DNA from: a bacterium
Lineage (GTDB): Bacteria > Patescibacteriota > Minisyncoccia > Moranbacterales > UBA9337
Direction: 5' to 3'
Length of the DNA stretch: 40,462 nucleotides
Assembly (NCBI GenBank): GCA_021159185.1
Contig: JAGGSH010000034.1
Span: 1-40,462, forward strand
The notes under the pieces are model-generated. The model did no database searches, was not told the origin of the DNA, and saw nothing but the letters and a program-made list of their open reading frames with translations. Within the stretch, counting starts at the first letter, position 1, and the number at the start of each line of letters is the position of its first letter. Shown one piece after another: positions 32,769 through 38,710 of this stretch. The position numbers were made by a program, and so were the translations under genes.

Positions 32769-33818
32769 TTACTCAATTATTTCCATCTCCACCGGGACTT
32801 TTTTAATTTGTATTATTTTAGTTTTAGCTAGAATGGTAAAAATTAACGCCGATAAGAGCATCCATAACGGACTTAAGAAAGATCCTAAAGAGATAACCGT
32901 TAAAAAAATTATAATCGCTAAAGCGATTGGGATAAGCGGAACTTTTTTCGGATTGTCCATACTTACTCCTAAAAAGTTAGTTATTTTACTATTTATCATT
33001 TCGGAAATAACTTCGGATATTTTTTCTTCTCCCGCAAGTTCTCTGCCTGCTATTTCTGAAAGTTGTTTTCTTCCTTCTTCCAATATCATATTTCGCCCGT
33101 CCGGCTCTTCCATATTTTTAGCGTATTCTTTTTTAATCTCGTCTAACCGGCTTGGCGAGGCCGTATCTCCAAATTTTTCAGCAACAATTTTGTCAATCTC
33201 TTTATCGACAGAAATGCCGGCATTTTTTTGATCGTTCATTTTCTGTGTTTGGAGAATAAATTGGTCAACAGTCATATCTTTATCTTCGCTGATTTTAATT
33301 CCGGGATTAATTGTTGAAATAATTCTTGATGCCAAGCCATTAGCAATGTCGCCGGGTTTTAATTGGGGAATAAGCGCGCTGGCTTTAAAATCTTTCACGC
33401 CGAAATAATATTGGCTGGTAATGATAATCGCTAAGGAAATAATTAAAAGCATCCTTCCCCTTCTGATTGTTTTCCAAAGGTCAATTTTAACATTCAGCTT
33501 TAAGTCATTTTTAATTCTTGCCATAGCCAAGTAAGCAAGAAGTAAACTGAGAACAACCGGCAAAAAATGCCAGCCATTGAAAACGAAAATAAAGCTGGAT
33601 AGGAAAGAAACCGCCAATAGCCCCGTTAAGACATAAGTTTCTTTGATTAAAACGATACTTAAAGCCAAAATAATAAAAAACAGTGAAAACCAAATTACGG
33701 GAACGAGCCAATTGCTGGATTCCGGATTATTAACGGCTTGATCAACCGACAACCACGCGAAAAAAGAAAACAAAAGCGTCAAAAATATTAAGCTGTATTT
33801 TAGTATTTGTTTTTTCAT
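32769..33818 (-). CDS. Multi-span membrane protein of unknown function
   Basis: 349 aa from the ATG at 33818; the longer frame from 33863 would cover the promoter. Four N-terminal helices (YSLIFLTLLFSFFAWLSVDQ; VIWFSLFFIILALSIVLI; a third near 65-85; LPVVLSLLLAYLAMARIKND), then LIISLAIIITSQYYFGVKDF, a large soluble section (about 145-290) with DKEIDKIVAEKFGDTASPSR and helical charged segments, and two C-terminal helices (LIPIALAIIIFLTVISLGSF and PLWMLLSALIFTILAKTKII). No motif recognised. The promoter-like TACAAT ends 7 nt before the ATG. It lies between dnaJ and dnaK but has no sign of chaperone function. Confidence 0.8.
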   Translation of the reverse strand: MKKQILKYSLIFLTLLFSFFAWLSVDQAVNNPESSNWLVPVIWFSLFFIILALSIVLIKETYVLTGLLAVSFLSSFIFVFNGWHFLPVVLSLLLAYLAMARIKNDLKLNVKIDLWKTIRRGRMLLIISLAIIITSQYYFGVKDFKASALIPQLKPGDIANGLASRIISTINPGIKISEDKDMTVDQFILQTQKMNDQKNAGISVDKEIDKIVAEKFGDTASPSRLDEIKKEYAKNMEEPDGRNMILEEGRKQLSEIAGRELAGEEKISEVISEMINSKITNFLGVSMDNPKKVPLIPIALAIIIFLTVISLGSFLSPLWMLLSALIFTILAKTKIIQIKKVPVEMEIIE

Positions 33819-33846
33819 CTTTATTATTGTAGCAAAATTTGAAAAT

Positions 33847-33879
33847 AAAAAAAAGCGGAGCAAAACGCCCCGCTTTTTT
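33847..33879 (-). terminator. Terminator of the gene at 33922 (bidirectional)
   Basis: AAGCGG and CCGCTT around AGCAAAACGC, with a poly-T on both strands. Nearly identical to the dnaK terminator at 34624-34652. Confidence 0.85.
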
Positions 33880-33921
33880 GGATGACATCATTTATTTGAC
33901 TTCACTTCGCCTAATTTCAAA

Positions 33922-34575
33922 TCAGGTTAAGATAAACTGGCATTTTTCTATATATGCTTCGCTTTTTTCTTGATTAAAAAAATTAGGCCGTATTTGAATA
34001 AGATATTCATCATTTCGCATCCAAAGAGATTTACTTGCGCAATCTTCTTTAATATAACACCCGTGCCAACTTGGATTTTTGCTTACTTTTTTCTCGGCTC
34101 TATAGCAAAAACTTTCGCTGTATTTATTACCAATGGAACATTGGCTCAAATTATAAACATAAATTGTAAATAATCCTCCGTAAGTCGTGCCTGCGTCGTA
34201 AATAATATCTTTTTTGTTTTTTCCAAAATAATAAGCAAAAATGGGATTATGAGGATTATAACTATCCAACTTTTCCTTTTTTATCAAAATTGCTAAATTA
34301 TCTTGCGGGAATTTAATTTGGAAATTAAACTTTTTATTAACATAAACATTCTCATTATTTTTATCTTGATTAATCTTATTGACAACATTTTCATTAACAA
34401 TTTTCTGGTTTTTACTATCAGTATTTGTTTTGGTTTTACTATTTTGTCCAACTCCTAAATTTATTTTTGAGCTTATTACATTATCCTTGCTATGGATATT
34501 CAGCCAATAGCAGAACATACAGGTAGTGATTAGCGAGATAATGATAATTATTATAACTATTATTTTTTTACTCAT
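33922..34575 (-). CDS. Membrane-anchored protein of unknown function
   Basis: 217 aa. One strong N-terminal helix (KKIIVIIIIIISLITTCMFC, about 3-24) with a Cys at its end, followed by a hydrophilic outside domain. A low-complexity Asn/Lys/Asp linker (about 38-75) precedes a folded-looking part: YVNKKFNFQIKFPQDNLAIL, DAGTTYGGLFTIYVYNLSQC and a Cys-containing CYIKEDCASKSLWMRN stretch. At least five Cys suggest disulfides. Codon use looks even more AT-rich than its neighbours. The gene lies between two nearly identical terminators. Family not recognised. Confidence 0.75.
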   Translation of the reverse strand: MSKKIIVIIIIIISLITTCMFCYWLNIHSKDNVISSKINLGVGQNSKTKTNTDSKNQKIVNENVVNKINQDKNNENVYVNKKFNFQIKFPQDNLAILIKKEKLDSYNPHNPIFAYYFGKNKKDIIYDAGTTYGGLFTIYVYNLSQCSIGNKYSESFCYRAEKKVSKNPSWHGCYIKEDCASKSLWMRNDEYLIQIRPNFFNQEKSEAYIEKCQFILT

Positions 34576-34623
34576 TGTTTTATGATTTAATTTGATTTTT
34601 AAATTTTCTTTATGCCTTTCCTT

Positions 34624-34652
34624 AAAAAAAGCGGGGCAAAACGCCCCGCTTT
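34624..34652 (-). terminator. Intrinsic terminator of dnaK
   Basis: AAAGCGGGGC and GCCCCGCTTT form a perfect 10-bp stem with loop AAAAC, followed by seven T on the minus strand, 10 nt after the dnaK stop. Confidence 0.93.
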
Positions 34653-34662
34653 ATATCAAGAT

Positions 34663-36606
34663 TCATTTCTTTTCACTATCGCTTTTATTTTCCCCCTCGT
34701 CATCCTTCTTCTTTTCCTGCTCCACTTCCGCGTCTTTAACTTCACCGTCTTTTTTCTCTTCTCCGCCCGGCGTATTTTCCCGCTCTTGCCCGCCTTGGGC
34801 GGATTGGGCGGCTTGGTAAAGTTCTTGCCCTATTTTCTGCGCTTCTCGGGATAATTCTTCACTGGCTTTTTTAATAGCTTCAATATCATCGCCGTCTTTT
34901 ACTTTTTTCAGAGCTTCAATTTTCTCTTCCACTGGTTTTTTCTTATCGGCTGATATTTTATCTCCGGCGTCTTTCAAAGCCTTTTCGGTGCTATGCGTTA
35001 AAGCATCCGCCGTGTTTTTGATTTCAATGGTTTCTTTTTTCTTCTTGTCTTCTTCCGCGTGAGCTTCCGCGTCTTTTTTCATTTTCTCAATTTCTTCGTC
35101 GGAGATTCCGCTGGAAGCTTCAATCCTTATGGACTGGCTTTTTCCGGTCGCTTTGTCTTTTGCGGTAACATTAAGAATTCCGTTGGCGTCAATGTCAAAA
35201 GTGACTTCAATTTGAGGCACGCCTCGCGGAGCTGGAGGAACTCCGTCCAGAATAAATCTTCCCAGTGTTTTATTTCCTTCCGCCATTTCCCGTTCGCCCT
35301 GAAGAACATGAATTTCCACGCTGGGCTGGTTGTCAGCGGCAGTGGAAAATATCTGGGATTTGGAAGCTGGGATAGTGGTATTCTTGCCAATAAGCGGGGT
35401 GGAAACTCCTCCCATTGTTTCAATTCCCAGCGTCAAAGGAGTAACATCTAACAATAAAACATCCTTCACTGTTCCCTCTAAAACTCCTCCTTGAATAGCC
35501 GCGCCCATAGCCACTACTTCATCCGGGTTAACGGAAGCGTTCGGTTTTTGTCCGAAGAATTTTTCCACTTCCTGAATAATTAAAGGCATTCTGGTCATTC
35601 CGCCCACCAAAATAATTTCATTGATATCTTTGGTTTCCAATTTTGCGTCAGCCAGCGCTTTTTTCACAGGTTCCATTGTTTTCTGGACTAAATCGCCGAT
35701 TAGCTCTTCTAATTTGGATCGAGTCAGTTTCAACACCAGATGTTTCGGTCCGCTGGCATCGCTGGTAATAAACGGTTGGTTTACTTCCGTTTCCACCGCG
35801 GTGGAAAGTTCAATCTTAGCTTTTTCGGCCGCTTCTTTAATTCTCTGCAAAGCTAAATTATCTTGGCTTAAATCTATTCCTTCCTGCTTCTTAAATTCGC
35901 CAATAATCCAATTAATTATCACTTGGTCAAAATCATCTCCCCCTAAATGAGTGTCGCCATTAGTTGACTTGACTTCCACCGTGTCATCTCCCACCTCTAA
36001 AATAGAGATGTCAAAAGTTCCGCCGCCCAAATCGTAAACGGCAATTTTTTCATCCTTTTTTTTGTTAAAGCCGTAAGCTAAAGCGGCGGCGGTAGGCTCG
36101 TTAATAATCCTCTCCACTTTAAGCCCCGCGATTTCCCCGGCTTCTTTGGTGGCTTTCCTTTGCGAATCGTCAAAATAAGCCGGAACGGTAATAACCGCTT
36201 TTTCAATTTTTTCTCCCAATTTTTCTTCCGCGTCCGCTTTCAATTTTTGCAAAACCATAGCGGAAATTTCCCGCGGGGTATATTCCTTGTCGCCCATTTT
36301 CACTTTCACTCCGCCGTTGGCTTTGACAATTTTATACGGCATAAGCTTCAAGTCTTCCTGCACTTCCTTGTCTTCAAAGCTTCTTCCGATTAAGCGCTTA
36401 ATAGAAAACAAAGTGTTTTCCGGATTGGTAACCGCTTGCCGTTTAGCTAAAAGGCCAACCAGCCTTTCTCCATTTTTGGAAACCGCTACCATAGACGGCG
36501 TAGTGCGGCTGCCTTCTTTATTCTCAATAATTTCAGGCTTTCCGCCCTGAACCACCGCCATAGCGCTGTTTGTGGTTCCCAGATCAATTCCTAATATTTT
36601 TGACAT
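34663..36606 (-). CDS. dnaK: Chaperone DnaK (Hsp70)
   Basis: 647 aa ATP-driven chaperone. ATPase domain: [20 protein letters not shown] at the start, [20 protein letters not shown] near 140, [20 protein letters not shown] near 195 and [20 protein letters not shown] near 335. The linker [20 protein letters not shown] (about 387-406) leads into the substrate domain and the helical lid, ending in an acidic/Lys/Glu tail without the typical EEVD-like end. No CIRCE is found upstream and no Shine-Dalgarno; a hairpin (36618-36649) lies 11 nt before the ATG. The gene is separated from hsp20 by the sRNA locus and followed by its own terminator. Confidence 0.98.
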   Translation of the reverse strand: MSKILGIDLGTTNSAMAVVQGGKPEIIENKEGSRTTPSMVAVSKNGERLVGLLAKRQAVTNPENTLFSIKRLIGRSFEDKEVQEDLKLMPYKIVKANGGVKVKMGDKEYTPREISAMVLQKLKADAEEKLGEKIEKAVITVPAYFDDSQRKATKEAGEIAGLKVERIINEPTAAALAYGFNKKKDEKIAVYDLGGGTFDISILEVGDDTVEVKSTNGDTHLGGDDFDQVIINWIIGEFKKQEGIDLSQDNLALQRIKEAAEKAKIELSTAVETEVNQPFITSDASGPKHLVLKLTRSKLEELIGDLVQKTMEPVKKALADAKLETKDINEIILVGGMTRMPLIIQEVEKFFGQKPNASVNPDEVVAMGAAIQGGVLEGTVKDVLLLDVTPLTLGIETMGGVSTPLIGKNTTIPASKSQIFSTAADNQPSVEIHVLQGEREMAEGNKTLGRFILDGVPPAPRGVPQIEVTFDIDANGILNVTAKDKATGKSQSIRIEASSGISDEEIEKMKKDAEAHAEEDKKKKETIEIKNTADALTHSTEKALKDAGDKISADKKKPVEEKIEALKKVKDGDDIEAIKKASEELSREAQKIGQELYQAAQSAQGGQERENTPGGEEKKDGEVKDAEVEQEKKKDDEGENKSDSEKK

Positions 36607-36617
36607 ATTTTTTTGCG

Positions 36618-36649
36618 ATTATGGAAAATTATTTCTAATTATCCATAAT
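36618..36649 (-). promoter_or_regulatory. Hairpin/palindrome in the dnaK leader
   Basis: ATTATGGA and TCCATAAT flank TAATTAGAAATAATTT, itself partly self-complementary. It is 11 nt before the ATG where a ribosome site is expected. Could be a temperature-sensitive hairpin or an operator; the AT-rich stem would melt easily. Confidence 0.5.
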
Positions 36650-36676
36650 TTTGAGTTAAAAAATTTATTACTTGTC

Positions 36677-36704
36677 TTGACTTATTATTTAACTGTGCTA
36701 TATT
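36677..36704 (+). promoter_or_regulatory. Promoter of the small RNA between dnaK and hsp20
   Basis: TTGACT (36677-36682), 16-nt spacer, TATATT (36699-36704). It faces away from dnaK, and no gene lies downstream on this strand. Confidence 0.7.
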
Positions 36705-36710
36705 GAACTT

Positions 36711-36786
36711 AGTTGTTTTAAACCATCTTTCCATCTCTCCTCTCCCCCGCCCTTGGAATGCCTCGTCATTTCAAGGGCGCTTTTTT
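36711..36786 (+). ncRNA. Candidate small RNA with anti-Shine-Dalgarno-like tract
   Basis: About 76 nt from the predicted start near 36711 to the T run at 36781-36786. The 3' half is an intrinsic terminator: CGCCCTTGGAATG (36748-36760) pairs with CATTTCAAGGGCG (36767-36779), 13 bp including one G-T, loop CCTCGT. The 5' half is unpaired and pyrimidine-rich (CCATCTTTCCATCTCTCC, then TCTCCCC), complementary to GGAGAG/GGAGG ribosome sites. It contains no open frame of useful length. Read on the minus strand the stem has no U-run, so the signal is specific to the plus strand. Prediction only. Confidence 0.6.
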
Positions 36787-36813
36787 AATTTATTCCATAA
36801 TTTGCTCGTCTTG

Positions 36814-36843
36814 CTGTTCAAGCAACTTTGAAATCTTGAACAG
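36814..36843 (-). other. Hairpin downstream of hsp20
   Basis: CTGTTCAAG and CTTGAACAG form a perfect 9-bp stem with a 12-nt loop, 13 nt after the hsp20 stop. No T run follows, so it is probably a 3'-end stabilising or weak termination structure. Confidence 0.5.
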
Positions 36844-36855
36844 CGCCGAAACAAA

Positions 36856-37272
36856 CTATTTCTTTACCTTAACGGCAATTTTTTTAGGCTTAGCCTCTTC
36901 GGCTTTGGGAAGGATAATCTTCAAAATCCCTTTCTCATAGCTGGCCTTTGCTTGGCTGCTTTTTACATTCATTGGAAGAATCACCGAACGGGAAAAACTT
37001 CCTTCTCTTATTTCTTTGCGGTAATAATTTTCTTTTTTGACTTCCTTTTTTTCTTCTGTCTCGCCAGAAATAGTCAGAACATCATTTTCTATTGAAATAT
37101 CCACTTTCTCGGGATCAATTCCCGTCAGCGGAGTTTCTATAATCACTTCGTCTTTTTTTTGGTAAATATCCACTAAGGGAGTAAAATCAAACCCCTCTTC
37201 CAATATTCCCTCTTCAAAAAACCTGTCTAAATTTCGCCAAGAAGACCACGGCGCCAATTTTCTAGGCATCAT
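36856..37272 (-). CDS. Small heat-shock protein (Hsp20/alpha-crystallin)
   Basis: 138 aa holdase that binds unfolding proteins without ATP. N-terminus MMPRKLAPWSSWRNLDRFFE, then the alpha-crystallin domain (about 30-125): FTPLVDIYQKKDEVIIETPL, PEKVDISIENDVLTISGETE, the REIREGSFSRSVILPMNV strand and AKASYEKGILKIILPKAEEA with the conserved GILKI motif. The tail is Lys-rich; the IxI-like motif may be KKIAVKV. A good ribosome site (GAGGTGATATT) precedes the ATG. It lies 67 nt after grpE in the hrcA operon order, and is probably CIRCE-controlled through read-through. Confidence 0.95.
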   Translation of the reverse strand: MMPRKLAPWSSWRNLDRFFEEGILEEGFDFTPLVDIYQKKDEVIIETPLTGIDPEKVDISIENDVLTISGETEEKKEVKKENYYRKEIREGSFSRSVILPMNVKSSQAKASYEKGILKIILPKAEEAKPKKIAVKVKK

Positions 37273-37339
37273 AATATCACCTCGCTTTCTATATAAAAAA
37301 TCACTCTTACTCGCTTTAAATTAGATAGTTGCTCGTGAG

Positions 37340-37867
37340 TCACTCAAGTGTCACTCTTGCCGGACGAATAATCTTGTCTCCGATTTTATAACCTCTTAAA
37401 ATTATTTTCTTGATTACGCTTTTATTCATTGTTCGCTTGCCTGCCGGCGAAGCAGATTGTTCGTTATTTGTTGTTCGTTCTGCAATGGCTTCATGAATTT
37501 CGGGATTAAAATTATTTCCCGCTTTAATTTTAATTTCTTCCACTCCATTGTCAGCTAGAACCGTCTCTAATTGTTTTTGAATATGCGTTATTCCTTGAAC
37601 CCAAGCACTGTCTTTTTGTTCTTCGGGTATATGTTCCGTAGCTGCTTGGAAATTATCCAGAACCGGCAAAATTTGCGTCACGATATTTTCCGTAGAATAT
37701 TTTATAATATCTTTTTGAGATTCAGCTTGCCGTTTTTTATAATTTTCAAAATCCGCCTGACAGCGTTTCCACCCATTTAAATATTCTTGAGATTGTTTTT
37801 TGAAATCTTTTTTCGGAAAACTATTTTTTTCTTTACCGAAAATTTTTCCTTTTTTCTTTTCTTCCAT
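37340..37867 (-). CDS. grpE: GrpE nucleotide-exchange factor with repeat-derived insertion
   Basis: 175 aa partner of DnaK that releases ADP. An N-terminal basic stretch, then the long helix (CQADFENYKKRQAESQKDII) and QILPVLDNFQAATEHIP, then GNNFNPEIHEAIAE (family NPxxHEA) and the C-terminal beta domain ending ILRGYKIGDKIIRPARVTLE. Between HEAIAE and the last strands the family has a short acidic turn; here it is RTTNNEQSASPAGKRTMNKS, translated from a CGAACAA-type heptamer array interrupted by a 21-nt GC-rich unit (37422-37482). The array sits at a surface loop so GrpE could still function. Starts 5 nt after hrcA. Confidence 0.96.
   Translation of the reverse strand: MEEKKKGKIFGKEKNSFPKKDFKKQSQEYLNGWKRCQADFENYKKRQAESQKDIIKYSTENIVTQILPVLDNFQAATEHIPEEQKDSAWVQGITHIQKQLETVLADNGVEEIKIKAGNNFNPEIHEAIAERTTNNEQSASPAGKRTMNKSVIKKIILRGYKIGDKIIRPARVTLE
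37422..37482. repeat. Interrupted heptamer array inside grpE
   Basis: On the minus strand CGAACAA, CAAATAA, CGAACAA, then TCTGCTTCGCCGGCAGGCAA plus G, then CGAACAA, TGAATAA. The GC-rich interruption resembles GCCTGCCGGACAAGCAGGCA in priA near 39154. Confidence 0.75.
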
Positions 37868-37872
37868 ATCTT

Positions 37873-38616
37873 CTAAATAAAATTGATAAGCAAAACTATC
37901 GCTGTTGACGATCCCAGTATTTTTCTCACATACTCAATCAATGATTTGTTTTTGGCATACCGCATTCTTTTAGGTCCAATCAACGCCAATATCCCTTTTT
38001 CCCCGCTTTTTAATTTATAAGGAGAAACGACCATAGAGCATCCAGACATCTCGTTCACCGGGTTTTCCCGCCCGATAAAAATCTTTGTTTCGCCTTCTTT
38101 CACTTCGTCAATTATTTGGTCAAATTTTTCATCAATATAGTCCAGTATTTCAGCCAAGCGGCACACTTCATCCAGTTCCTGAAATTCCGGCTCTTCCATA
38201 AGTTCGCTCATACCGAAATTACAAAAGTCGTCTTTACCCAAGGCTCCGCTAATGGCTAAATTTCCGCTAAGAGCCGAGAGAAGTTTGGCGGTAGTTCTGG
38301 AAAGCCGGGTGTTTTTAGCCTTAAGTTTTAGCAATTCTTCTTTCAGTTTTATTTGCTCCCGCTTTGTAAGTTCGCGGTCTTTCATTACTTCCTCCACAAA
38401 ATAACGGTAGCCTTTATCAGTCGGGATTCTTCCGGCGCTAATGTGCGGTTGGTATAAATAGCCATCTTTTTCCAACGCGGACATATCATTCCTGATAGTA
38501 GCCGGGCTAATCTCAAGATTATACTTTTCCGCTAAAACTTTTGATCCCGCGGGGATAACCGTGTTGGTATATTCCTTAATCACCGCCGCTAAAATTTTCT
38601 CTTGCCTGTCATTCAT
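37873..38616 (-). CDS. hrcA: Heat-shock repressor HrcA (short form)
   Basis: 247 aa, against about 340 in typical HrcA. The N-terminal winged helix is intact: MNDRQEKILAAVIKEYTNTV, then SKVLAEKYNLEISPATIRND, MSALEKDGYLYQPHISAGRI and PTDKGYRYFVEEVM. The C-terminal part keeps ALSGNLAISGALGKDDF and SGCSMVVSPYKLKSGEKGIL...GPKRMRYAKNKSLIEYV, but the central domain is shorter. It binds CIRCE and represses chaperone genes until heat or GroE/DnaK shortage inactivates it. Its own promoter carries a CIRCE (38643-38669), so it is autoregulated. grpE follows after 5 nt and hsp20 after that. Confidence 0.95.
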   Translation of the reverse strand: MNDRQEKILAAVIKEYTNTVIPAGSKVLAEKYNLEISPATIRNDMSALEKDGYLYQPHISAGRIPTDKGYRYFVEEVMKDRELTKREQIKLKEELLKLKAKNTRLSRTTAKLLSALSGNLAISGALGKDDFCNFGMSELMEEPEFQELDEVCRLAEILDYIDEKFDQIIDEVKEGETKIFIGRENPVNEMSGCSMVVSPYKLKSGEKGILALIGPKRMRYAKNKSLIEYVRKILGSSTAIVLLINFI

Positions 38617-38628
38617 AACTATGCTGAA

Positions 38629-38656
38629 AGTATAGCATATTGTTAGCAGTCGTCAA
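38629..38656 (-). promoter_or_regulatory. hrcA-grpE-hsp20 promoter
   Basis: Minus strand TTGACG (38651-38656), 16-nt spacer, TATACT (38629-38634), ATG 12 nt later. The CIRCE covers the -35 box and part of the spacer. Confidence 0.8.
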
Positions 38657-38669
38657 GTCCGAGTGCTAA
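38643..38669. promoter_or_regulatory. CIRCE operator at hrcA
   Basis: TTAGCAGTC, nine bases, GAGTGCTAA: one mismatch to the consensus. It overlaps the -35 box and spacer of the hrcA promoter and lies 7 nt from the divergent priA -35 box. Confidence 0.93.
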
Positions 38670-38675
38670 AATATT

Positions 38676-38704
38676 TTGCTTTAACTAAAAACGGCTGATA
38701 CAAT
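38676..38704 (+). promoter_or_regulatory. priA promoter (leaderless)
   Basis: TTGCTT (38676-38681), 17-nt spacer, TACAAT (38699-38704), then GGAAAT and ATG. Confidence 0.65.
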
Positions 38705-38710
38705 GGAAAT

